This document shows positions 31,695 through 40,099 of a stretch of 46,234 nt of DNA, piece after piece. Source of the DNA: Streptomyces longispororuber (GTDB lineage Bacteria > Actinomycetota > Actinomycetes > Streptomycetales > Streptomycetaceae). The notes under the pieces were generated by a model. It did no database searches. It was not told where the DNA came from and saw nothing but the letters and a program-made list of their open reading frames with translations. Location: contig NZ_JAMOLN010000056.1 of NCBI RefSeq assembly GCF_024448165.1, positions 1 to 46,234 of the forward strand, read 5' to 3'. Both the position numbers and the translations under genes were made by a program. Each line of letters opens with the position of its first letter. Position 1 is the first letter of the stretch.

Positions 31695-31728
31695 CAGTAA
31701 TTCCTCAGTAACGGCATCTTTCTAGCGT
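31695..31728 (+). promoter_or_regulatory. SARP-architecture promoter of protease unit 1
   Basis: CAGTAA at 31695-31700 and 31706-31711 are repeats 11 bp apart. TAGCGT at 31723-31728 is the -10 box, 11 bases after the second repeat, 39 bases from the ATG. GGAGGAG follows for translation. Confidence 0.7.
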
Positions 31729-31766
31729 GCGAACTCCCCCGTACCGTTCCCGGAGGAGCACCCCCG

Positions 31767-34352
31767 ATGCACCTGCCCCGACCGCCCCGGCGCAGAACCG
31801 CCGTATGGGCGGCGGCCGCGTTCACCGCGACCGCTCTGGCCGCCGGCGTGATGCCGGCCGTCGCCGCCGACACCCCGTCCGCAGCGGCTACCGCGAAGAT
31901 CGACTCGGCGCTGAGCAGCGCCGTCGCCAAGGGCGGCGACACGACGTTCTACGTCAACCTCACGTCCCAGGCGGACCTGTCCGGCGCCAAGAAGCAGAAG
32001 ACGCACGCGAAGAAGGCCAAGGCCGCCTACAAGGAGCTGCGCGACCACGCCGACGACAGCCAGGCCTCCCTCAAGTCCTTCCTGGACAAGGAGAAGGTCG
32101 GCCACAAGGACTACTGGATCGCCAACACGATCCAGGTCACCGGTGACCAGGCCCTCGTCGACGAGCTCGCCAAGCGCTCGGACGTCGCCTCGATCGTCAA
32201 GGCGCGGCACTTCAAGCTCGACGGCATGGAGACGTCCGACGCCATGGTCACCAAGTCGCGCACCGCGACGGTGGGGGCCGAGTCGACGGCTGTCAGCCCC
32301 GAGACGCCCGACTGGGGCATCTCGGACATCAAGGCCGACCAGGTCTGGGACCAGTACAAGGACCGCGGCGAGGGCATCGTCGTCGCCAGCGTCGACTCCG
32401 GTGTGCAGTACGACCACCCGGACCTCGTCGCCAACTACCGCGGCAACAACGGCGACGGCACGTTCACGAACGACTACAACTTCTACGACCCGTCGGGCAC
32501 GTGCGCCACCAGCAGCACCCCGTGCGACAACAGCGGCCACGGCACCCACACCATGGGCACGATGGTCGGCAAGAACGGCATCGGCGTCGCGCCGAACGCC
32601 AAGTGGATCGCCGCCAAGGGCTGCGCGTCCTCCGAAGACTGCTACGACGCCGACCTCCTGGCGGCCGGTCAGTGGATCCTCGCGCCGACCGACCACAACG
32701 GTCAGAACCCGCGCCCTGACCTCGCCCCGAACATCGTCAACAACTCGTGGGGCGGCGGCGTCTCGACGTTCTACAAGGACATCGTCGAGGCGTGGAACGC
32801 CGCGGGCATCTTCGAGGCGTTCGCCGCCGGCAACGACGGTGACGGCAAGACCTGCTCGACCACCCGCGCGCCCGGTGCGCAGGACACGTCCTACGGCGTC
32901 GGCGCGTACAACTCCGCCGGCTCGATCACCAGCTTCTCCGGCTTCGGCCCCTCCCCGGTCGACGGCTCGGCCAAGCCGAACATCTCGGCGCCGGGCGAGG
33001 ACATCACCTCGGCGTGGCCGGGTTCGTCGTACAACACCATCTCGGGTACGTCGATGGCGACCCCGCACGTCGCGGGCGCCGTGGCCCTGCTGTGGTCGGA
33101 GGCCCCCTCGCTGATCGGCAACATCGCCGAGACCCAGAAGCTCCTCAACGAGGGCGCCCGTGACGTCGACGACACCCACTGCGGCGGCACCGCCGGCATG
33201 AACAACGTCTGGGGCGAGGGCAAGCTCGACATCCTCACCTCCATCGACAAGGCCCCGCACACCGCGGCCGACGTCACCGGCAAGCTCACCGACAAGGCGA
33301 CCGGCGCCGCCCTGTCCCACGTCACCGTCACGGCCACCGCGGCCGACGGCACGGTCCGCACCGTCACCACCGGCGCCGACGGCACCTACCGGCTGACGCT
33401 GCCTCCGGCCACGTACACCTTCACCTTCAGCACCTACGGCTACGCGAACGGCTCGGCGGCCGGTGTCACCCTCACCACGAGCCAGGCCTTCACACAGGAC
33501 ATGGCGCTGACCGCGGCTCCCTCGCACAAGGTCTCCGGCACCGTCCTCGACGTCACCGGCAAGGCGCTCGCGGGTGCGAAGGTCGAGCTGAACGGCTCGC
33601 CACTGGACAACGCCACCACCGACGCCAAGGGTCAGTACTCCTTCGCCAAGGTCTCCGAGGGCTCCTACAACCTCGTGGTGAAGCCGGTCGCCCCCGTGCT
33701 GTGCAACGGCGTCTTCAACGGCACCGCCACCGTCGGCTCCGCCGACCTGTCCAAGAACGTCCAGGTCCCGAACCGCGCCGACAACGCGGGCAACTCCTGT
33801 GCCCCGGCCGCCTACTCGTGGATCAAGGGCTCCAGCAAGGTCTCCCTGTCGGGTGACGAGGACGCCGCGAAGGTCACGCTGCCCTTCCCGGTCAAGCACT
33901 ACGGCGTCTCGTACACCTCGGCCTCCGTCACCACCGACGGCCTGATCAACTTCCTGTCCTCGCGCACCGGCGACTACAGCAACACCGTGCTGCCGTCGAC
34001 CGGCGCCAACGGTGTCAAGGGCATCGTCGCCCCGCTGTGGGACGACCTGACGCTCGACAGCAAGTCCTCCGTGCAGACGGCCACCACCGGCAGGTCCGGC
34101 AGCCGCAAGTTCGCCATCGTGTGGAACAACGCCGCCTACGGCAACGGCACTTCGGGCCGCACCACCTTCGAGGCCGTCTTCGACGAGGCCACCGGCGCCG
34201 TGACCTTCCAGTACCAGACGGTCGCCGACAAGGGCGCGGGCGCCACCGTCGGCATCGCCGACCAGGCGGGCACCGACGCCCTGCAGTACTCCTACAACCA
34301 GTCCGTGATCGGCAACGGCACCGCCGTCCGCTTCACGCAGGGAGCCAAGTGA
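31767..34352 (+). CDS. Secreted S8 subtilisin-like protease, unit 1
   Basis: Protein of 861 residues. Signal peptide (residues 1-33, ending AVA before ADTPS); inhibitor-like propeptide about 58-150 (TTFYVNLTSQADLSG, NTIQVTGDQALVDELAKRSDVASIV). Catalytic domain about 185-490 with D210 (VDSGVQYDHPD), H258 (SGHGTHTMG) and S429 (GTSMATPHVAGA). Two carboxypeptidase-regulatory-like beta-sandwich domains follow (about 500-560 and 588-645), then a C-terminal region about 690-861 with LPFPVKHYGVSYTSASVTTDG and FEAVFDEATGAVTFQYQTV, nidogen-like or similar. GGAGG precedes ATG 31767. Its stop overlaps the next gene's ATG (TGATG), so translation is coupled. No cell-wall sorting motif seen. About 80% identical over much of the protein to the second unit's protease. 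Confidence 0.95.
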   Translation: MHLPRPPRRRTAVWAAAAFTATALAAGVMPAVAADTPSAAATAKIDSALSSAVAKGGDTTFYVNLTSQADLSGAKKQKTHAKKAKAAYKELRDHADDSQASLKSFLDKEKVGHKDYWIANTIQVTGDQALVDELAKRSDVASIVKARHFKLDGMETSDAMVTKSRTATVGAESTAVSPETPDWGISDIKADQVWDQYKDRGEGIVVASVDSGVQYDHPDLVANYRGNNGDGTFTNDYNFYDPSGTCATSSTPCDNSGHGTHTMGTMVGKNGIGVAPNAKWIAAKGCASSEDCYDADLLAAGQWILAPTDHNGQNPRPDLAPNIVNNSWGGGVSTFYKDIVEAWNAAGIFEAFAAGNDGDGKTCSTTRAPGAQDTSYGVGAYNSAGSITSFSGFGPSPVDGSAKPNISAPGEDITSAWPGSSYNTISGTSMATPHVAGAVALLWSEAPSLIGNIAETQKLLNEGARDVDDTHCGGTAGMNNVWGEGKLDILTSIDKAPHTAADVTGKLTDKATGAALSHVTVTATAADGTVRTVTTGADGTYRLTLPPATYTFTFSTYGYANGSAAGVTLTTSQAFTQDMALTAAPSHKVSGTVLDVTGKALAGAKVELNGSPLDNATTDAKGQYSFAKVSEGSYNLVVKPVAPVLCNGVFNGTATVGSADLSKNVQVPNRADNAGNSCAPAAYSWIKGSSKVSLSGDEDAAKVTLPFPVKHYGVSYTSASVTTDGLINFLSSRTGDYSNTVLPSTGANGVKGIVAPLWDDLTLDSKSSVQTATTGRSGSRKFAIVWNNAAYGNGTSGRTTFEAVFDEATGAVTFQYQTVADKGAGATVGIADQAGTDALQYSYNQSVIGNGTAVRFTQGAK

Positions 34353-37324
34353 TGAGAGCCCTCCACTCGCGGCGGGCCGTGCGGCTCGCCTCCGCCCTGG
34401 TCGCAGCGGGCCTGTGCCTGACCGCCGCCCCGCTGGCCTCGGCCGCCGACGGCGACGACGGCGTCATGAAGCTGACCAGCGCCCAGGCCAAGAAGCTCGC
34501 CGAGCGCATGAGCGTCGACGTGTACGGCGACCGGACGGCCACGGACACCGACACGAGCTCGGACGCGAAGGACGCGACCGCGAACTCCGTCTCGGGTACG
34601 GACTCCGCCACGGACTCCGGGTCCGGCGTCTCGGCCGCGACCGACGGCGCGTCGGTCGCCGGCGTGGGCGCGAAGGTCACCTTCAACGCCAAGTCCACGC
34701 TGGAAGGCGTGCGCGGCCTCGCCGACACGGTGCCCGTCGCAAAGGGTCAGTACTACACCGTGAACAGCCTCGGCAGCGTCCAGCTGCACAACGCCGACGG
34801 CTCCACCGCCTGGGCCCGTACCAACGCCTCGCTGTACACGGACTGGCAGGTCAAGCCGTTGCAGGCGTGGCGGGTCGAGCCGTACCCGGCCCGCATCGTG
34901 ATGGGCTACAACGCCGTCAGCCCGTTCTCGCCCGCATCGGACCAGGGCTACGACACCGCGGACCTGACCGGCGACGGAACGCCCGACATCGTCACCTCGG
35001 CCGCCGTCGGCTTCACCCCCACTCCCCGGGCGTTCACCTCGCCGGGCTCCTCGCTGAGCCAGGGCACGTTCGTGACCGTCATGGACGGCAAGACCGGCAA
35101 GACGCTGTGGTCGAAGCTGTACTCGTACGTCACCAAGGTCAAGGTCGTCGACGGCACGCTGGTCCTCGCGAACTCGCCCCGCTACAACTCGGTCGCCCCT
35201 GCCTCCGAGACGGCCACGCTCACGGGCATCCGCTTCGGATACGCCGACGGTACGCTGACCCCGTCCGCGACGTGGACGTACGACACCAAGGAGAACCGCA
35301 GCGTCAGTTGGGGCGCCCTGGAGAGCACGGGCGACGGAAAGATCGCCGCGTCCTGGAGCCTGCGCAAGACCACCGATGTCGACGGGCACGGCACCACCGT
35401 CCTCCTGGACGTCGGCGACGGCTCCGTGGACTGGACGAGCGACAGCGACCTGTACGGCCGCCAGCTCCACCTGGACGCTGCGCGCGGCCGTCTCGTCGCC
35501 CTGGAGCAGCCGGACTCCAGCGACGCGGTCGGCTACTCGATCGTCGCGTACGACCTCAAGAGCGGTGAGCGCACGACGCTGACCACCCGTGAGAACTCCA
35601 TGGCCACGGCCCTCACGGTCGGTGACGCGTCGTCCGGCGACGGCGCGGAGTACGCGGTGAGCGAGGCGACGCTCGACGAGAACTACGTCATCAACGCCAG
35701 CACGATCCGCGTCCTCAAGGGCACGGACGGCTCGACGGTCAAGTGGACTTACACCTTCAAGCGCGACGCCGCCAACACCTCCGACGGTCCCATCGTCTGG
35801 CGCCTGGACGCGGCCGGCGGCAAGCTCGTCAGCTCGGCGCGGAGCGACAAGGACATCACCACCGCCGACAACGAGGCCGACCTGCGCTACGGCGCCCTCA
35901 CCGTCTTCAACGGCAAGGGCGCTGTCGACTGGCGGCAGGACGGCGTGAACGCGTCGCCGATGTTCCACGAGCTGCTCAAGTCCGGTGGCACCGACCTCGT
36001 GCGCACCGTCGACCTGAACCAGAACATCCACACGTACAAGCTGGGCAGCGGCAAGCAGCAGAGCCTCACCCCGCTCCAGGGCGACCTGAACTACGCGCAG
36101 GCCGTCGACCTCAACGGCGACAAGAAGAAGGACGTCGTCGCGGGCGGCAACTCGGACGGCGTGTGGGCCTGGTCGGGCCCGTCGCTGGTCAGCGGCGAGC
36201 CGAAGCAGCTGTGGAAGGCCACCGTCCCCGGCGAGGTGCACAACATCGCCACCGGTGACGTCAACGGCGACGGCAAGCCCGAGGTCGTCGTCGCCGCCGA
36301 CACCGCGACCGTCATCCTCGACGGCGCCACCGGCAAGACCCTGACCACCATCGACGGAGGCGGCCAGTACGTCCGCTCGGTGACGGTCGAGGACGTGAAC
36401 GGCGACGGCAAGGACGAGGTCCTCGTCCCGACCGACGCCCTGCGCGTCTACAACGCCCGCGGCACGAAGCTGTGGTCGTACTCCGCGCCGTCGAGCGCCG
36501 GTGACGTCGTGTTCTCCGACACGGTGTTCTCCGACGGGCAGGTGTACACGCAGTACTCCAGCGTGAACGCGCTCGATCTCGCCGACTCCGCCCAGAACGG
36601 GCTCGCCCTGAACGGCAAGACCGGCAAGGTCATCTGGACGGCCGACCCGAAGGCTCCGGCCAAGGCGGTCGACGGCAAGCTGCACGGCGCGGTCCTGGAC
36701 CACGCGGTCTTCGCGTCGCCGAAGATCCCGTACGCGGACGGGCACGCGGTCGTCTACACCTGGATGGCGTTCACCGACCCGACCACCGCAGGCGACCTCA
36801 GCAGCGCCACCGCGCACACCGTCATGGAGATCCGCGACGGGCGCACCGGCGAGGTGCTGCACACGAAGGTCACCGGCAGCCCCTGGTCGTTCGGCAACTA
36901 CTTCATCGACGACACCGCGACGGGCACCACCCCGCTGTACGCGATGGGCTTCGGCGTGTGGTACGGCTTCGACGCCGACGGCAAGGAGACCTACAGCTCG
37001 GTGGTCTCGCCGCTGCGCCGGGCCCAGTTCATCACCGGGCCGGGCGGGCGGAGGCTGGTGGCGGGTGGCACCGAGTCCGGGGCCGGCGTGTGGGACCCGT
37101 CCCTGCTGACCTCCGGCAATTCCTTCCAGTCCTCCACCGGTGGCGTGACGCTGATGGGCGGCCGGAACTACCTCGCCGCCGACCTCGACGGTGACGGTGC
37201 CGACGACATGGTGTCGCTGAACTTCGACCACCTGGGCAACAACCGGATGGCCGGTCTGCTGGGCGGCGGTGTGCTGTCCCTCGACGACGGCATCCACCAG
37301 ATGACCACGTTCACGCTGTCCTGA
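34352..37324 (+). CDS. Secreted FG-GAP/VCBS repeat beta-propeller protein, unit 1
   Basis: Protein of 990 residues. Signal peptide: RRAVRLASALVAAGLCLTAAPLASAADG. After an Ser/Thr/Asp-rich stretch (about 50-100) the rest looks like a beta propeller. Calcium-binding DxDxDG-type loops are visible near residues 204 (DLTGDGTPD), 586 (DLNGDKKKD), 636 (DVNGDGKPE), 681 (DVNGDGKDE) and 944 (DLDGDGADD), and MDGKTGKTLW and DGRTGEVLH resemble PQQ-type propeller blades. ATG 34352 overlaps the protease TGA. Families like this bind sugar, protein or cell surface; role unknown. The pairing with the protease, in two copies, implies a complex or shared substrate. A hairpin terminator lies at 37347-37378. Confidence 0.9.
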   Translation: MRALHSRRAVRLASALVAAGLCLTAAPLASAADGDDGVMKLTSAQAKKLAERMSVDVYGDRTATDTDTSSDAKDATANSVSGTDSATDSGSGVSAATDGASVAGVGAKVTFNAKSTLEGVRGLADTVPVAKGQYYTVNSLGSVQLHNADGSTAWARTNASLYTDWQVKPLQAWRVEPYPARIVMGYNAVSPFSPASDQGYDTADLTGDGTPDIVTSAAVGFTPTPRAFTSPGSSLSQGTFVTVMDGKTGKTLWSKLYSYVTKVKVVDGTLVLANSPRYNSVAPASETATLTGIRFGYADGTLTPSATWTYDTKENRSVSWGALESTGDGKIAASWSLRKTTDVDGHGTTVLLDVGDGSVDWTSDSDLYGRQLHLDAARGRLVALEQPDSSDAVGYSIVAYDLKSGERTTLTTRENSMATALTVGDASSGDGAEYAVSEATLDENYVINASTIRVLKGTDGSTVKWTYTFKRDAANTSDGPIVWRLDAAGGKLVSSARSDKDITTADNEADLRYGALTVFNGKGAVDWRQDGVNASPMFHELLKSGGTDLVRTVDLNQNIHTYKLGSGKQQSLTPLQGDLNYAQAVDLNGDKKKDVVAGGNSDGVWAWSGPSLVSGEPKQLWKATVPGEVHNIATGDVNGDGKPEVVVAADTATVILDGATGKTLTTIDGGGQYVRSVTVEDVNGDGKDEVLVPTDALRVYNARGTKLWSYSAPSSAGDVVFSDTVFSDGQVYTQYSSVNALDLADSAQNGLALNGKTGKVIWTADPKAPAKAVDGKLHGAVLDHAVFASPKIPYADGHAVVYTWMAFTDPTTAGDLSSATAHTVMEIRDGRTGEVLHTKVTGSPWSFGNYFIDDTATGTTPLYAMGFGVWYGFDADGKETYSSVVSPLRRAQFITGPGGRRLVAGGTESGAGVWDPSLLTSGNSFQSSTGGVTLMGGRNYLAADLDGDGADDMVSLNFDHLGNNRMAGLLGGGVLSLDDGIHQMTTFTLS

Positions 37325-37346
37325 CCCGCGCACAGCGGTAGTCGAC

Positions 37347-37378
37347 GAAACCCCCTGGGCCTCGGCCCAGGGGGTTTC
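37347..37378 (+). terminator. Terminator of unit 1
   Basis: GAAACCCCCTGGGC (37347-37360) and GCCCAGGGGGTTTC (37365-37378) form a perfect 14-bp stem with a CTCG loop, 22 bases after the propeller gene stop. A near-identical hairpin ends unit 2. Confidence 0.95.
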
Positions 37379-37416
37379 TCGTGCTCACGACCACCCCGCC
37401 ACCCCTCCCCAACTGC

Positions 37417-37450
37417 CAGTAATTCCACAGTAACGGCGGCTCCCTACCGT
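37417..37450 (+). promoter_or_regulatory. SARP-architecture promoter of protease unit 2
   Basis: CAGTAA at 37417-37422 and 37428-37433 are 11 bp apart; TACCGT at 37445-37450 is the -10 box, 11 bases after the second repeat. Same layout as 31695-31728 and about the same distance to the ATG (37490). Confidence 0.7.
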
Positions 37451-37489
37451 GCACGCGATCTCGTCCCGACCCGGAGGAGCACACCCCCG

Positions 37490-40099
37490 ATGCACCTGCC
37501 CCGACCGCCACGGCGCAGAACCGCCGCATGGGCGGCAGCCGCGTTCACCGCCACCGCACTGGTGACCGGCGTGATGCCGGCCGTCGCCGCCGACACCCCG
37601 TCCGCGGCCGACACCGCTGCCGCCGCGAAGATCGACTCGTCGCTGAGCAGCGCTGTCGCCAAGGGCGGTGAGGCGACGTTCTTCATCACCCTGAAGGACG
37701 AGGCCGATCTGTCCGGCGCCAAGAAGCAGAAGACGCACGCGAAGGCCGCCACGGCTGCCTACAAGGAACTTCGCGAGCACGCCGACGACAGCCAGGCGTC
37801 GCTGAGGTCCTTCCTCGACAAGAAGAAGGTCGGCCACAAGGACTACTGGATCGCCAACACGATCCAGGTCACCGGCGACAAGGCCCTCGTCAACGAGCTC
37901 GCCAAGCGCTCGGACGTGAAGTCGATCGTCAAGCGGCGTTCGTTCAAGCTCGACGCCATGGAGACCTCCGACAAGAAGGTCACCAAGTCCCGTACCACGT
38001 CGGCGAAGAGCGACGCGTCGACCGACGCGACGACCGACAGTGACGCGACGCCCGAGTGGGGCATCTCCGACGTCAAGGCCAACCAGGTCTGGGACCAGTA
38101 CAAGGACCGCGGCGAGGGCATCGTCATCGCCAGCGTCGACTCGGGTGTGCAGTACGACCACCCGGACCTCGTCGCCAACTACCGCGGCAACAACGGCGAC
38201 GGCACGTTCACCAACGACTACAACTTCTATGACCCGTCGGGGACTTGCGCCACGAGCAGCACCCCGTGCGACAACGCGGGCCACGGCACCCACACCATGG
38301 GCACGATGGTCGGCAAGAACGGCATCGGTGTCGCGCCGAACGCCAAGTGGATCGCTGCCAAGGGCTGCGCCAGCGACACGTGCTACGACGACGACCTGCT
38401 CGCGGCCGGTCAGTGGATCCTCGCGCCGACCGACCACAACGGTCAGAACCCGCGCCCGGACCTCGCGCCGAACATCGTCAACAACTCCTGGGGCGACAAG
38501 TACGGGACCGAGCCGTTCTACCAGGACATCATCGCCGCCTGGGAAGCCGCGGGCATCTTCGAGGCGTTCGCGGCCGGCAACGAGGGCAACGGCACGACCT
38601 GCGCGACGACCCACCCGCCGGGCTCGCAGGCCGACGCCTACGCCGTGGGTGCCTACGACTCCGCCGGCAAGATCTCCAGCTTCTCCAGCTTCGGCCCCTC
38701 GCCGATCGACGGCTCGATGAAGCCGAACATCACGGCGCCGGGCACGGCCGTCAAGTCCGCGTGGCCGGGTTCGTCGTACAACACCATCTCGGGTACGTCG
38801 ATGGCGACCCCGCACGTCGCGGGCGCCGTGGCGCTGCTGTGGTCGGCGGCCCCCTCGCTGATCGGCAACATCGCCGAGACCCAGAAGCTCCTCAACGAGG
38901 GCGCCCGTGACGTCGACGACACCCACTGCGGTGGCACCGCCGACGCCAACAACGTCTGGGGCAACGGCAAGCTCGACATCCTCACCTCCATCGACAAGGC
39001 CCCGCACACCGCGGCCACCGTCACCGGCAAGGTCACCGACAAGGCGACCGGCGCCGCCCTGTCCGGCGTCACCGTCACGGCCACCGCGGCCGACGGCACG
39101 GTCCGTACCGTCAACACCGGCTCGGACGGCAGCTACCGGCTGACGCTGGTCGCCGGCACCTACGCCTTCACGTTCAGCGGCTACGGCTACGCGAACGGCT
39201 CGGCGAACGCTGTCACCGTCGCCACGAGCCAGGCCTACACGCAGGACATGGCGCTGACCGCGACCGCCTCCCACAAGGTCTCCGGAACCGTCCTCGACGT
39301 CACCGGCAAGGCCCTCGCGGGTGCGAAGGTCGAGCTGACCGGGACGCCGCTGGACGCCGTCACCACCGACGCCAAGGGCCAGTACTCCTTCGCCAAGGTC
39401 GCCGAGGGCTCCTACAGCCTGAACGTCAAGCCGGTCTCCCCGGTGCTGTGCAACGGCGTGTACAACGGCACCGCCACCGTCGGCTCCGGCGATCTGGCCA
39501 AGACCGTCCAGGTCCCGAACCGCACCGACATCACGGGCAACTCCTGCGCGCCGGCCGCCTATTCATGGATCGCGGGTTCCAAGAAGATCGCCCTGTCCGG
39601 TGACGAGGACGCCGCGACGGTCACACTGCCCTTCTCGGTGAGTCTGTACGGCGTCTCGTACACGTCCGCCTCCGTCAACACCAACGGTCTGGTCAACTTC
39701 CTGTCCCCGCGCGTCGGCGACTACAACAACACCGCGCTGCCGACGACCGGTTACAACAGCGCGAAGGGCTTCGTCGCCCCGCTGTGGGACGACCTGACGC
39801 TCGACGGCAAGTCCTCCGTGCAGACCGCCACCACCGGCAAGACCGGCAGCCGCAAGTTCGCCATCGTGTGGAACAACGCCGCCTACGCGAACGGCACTTC
39901 GGGCCGCACCACCTTCGAGGCCGTCTTCGACGAGGCGACCGGGTCGGTCACCTTCCAGTACCAGACGGTCGCCGACAAGGGCGCGGGCGCCACGATCGGC
40001 ATCGAGAACCAGGCGGGCACCGACGCCCTCCAGTACGCGTACAACCAGAACGTGCTCCAGAACTCCTCCGCCATCCGCTTCTCCCCTAAGGGCGCGTGA
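37490..40099 (+). CDS. Secreted S8 subtilisin-like protease, unit 2
   Basis: Paralogue of the unit 1 protease, 869 residues, same domain order. Signal peptide identical in design (MHLPRPPRRRTAAWAAAAFTATALVTGVMPAVAADTPS). Triad: D217 (SVDSGVQYDHPD), H265 (AGHGTHTMG) and S437 (GTSMATPHVAGA). The prodomain-to-catalytic linker is longer and Asp/Thr-rich (DASTDATTDSDATPEW), and the region near GDKYGTEPFYQD replaces GGGVSTFYKD, the most visible change around a substrate loop. Two carboxypeptidase-regulatory-like domains and the C-terminal nidogen-like region follow. GGAGG precedes ATG 37490, and the TGA overlaps the ATG of the next gene. Secreted endopeptidase; substrate unknown. Confidence 0.95.
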   Translation: MHLPRPPRRRTAAWAAAAFTATALVTGVMPAVAADTPSAADTAAAAKIDSSLSSAVAKGGEATFFITLKDEADLSGAKKQKTHAKAATAAYKELREHADDSQASLRSFLDKKKVGHKDYWIANTIQVTGDKALVNELAKRSDVKSIVKRRSFKLDAMETSDKKVTKSRTTSAKSDASTDATTDSDATPEWGISDVKANQVWDQYKDRGEGIVIASVDSGVQYDHPDLVANYRGNNGDGTFTNDYNFYDPSGTCATSSTPCDNAGHGTHTMGTMVGKNGIGVAPNAKWIAAKGCASDTCYDDDLLAAGQWILAPTDHNGQNPRPDLAPNIVNNSWGDKYGTEPFYQDIIAAWEAAGIFEAFAAGNEGNGTTCATTHPPGSQADAYAVGAYDSAGKISSFSSFGPSPIDGSMKPNITAPGTAVKSAWPGSSYNTISGTSMATPHVAGAVALLWSAAPSLIGNIAETQKLLNEGARDVDDTHCGGTADANNVWGNGKLDILTSIDKAPHTAATVTGKVTDKATGAALSGVTVTATAADGTVRTVNTGSDGSYRLTLVAGTYAFTFSGYGYANGSANAVTVATSQAYTQDMALTATASHKVSGTVLDVTGKALAGAKVELTGTPLDAVTTDAKGQYSFAKVAEGSYSLNVKPVSPVLCNGVYNGTATVGSGDLAKTVQVPNRTDITGNSCAPAAYSWIAGSKKIALSGDEDAATVTLPFSVSLYGVSYTSASVNTNGLVNFLSPRVGDYNNTALPTTGYNSAKGFVAPLWDDLTLDGKSSVQTATTGKTGSRKFAIVWNNAAYANGTSGRTTFEAVFDEATGSVTFQYQTVADKGAGATIGIENQAGTDALQYAYNQNVLQNSSAIRFSPKGA

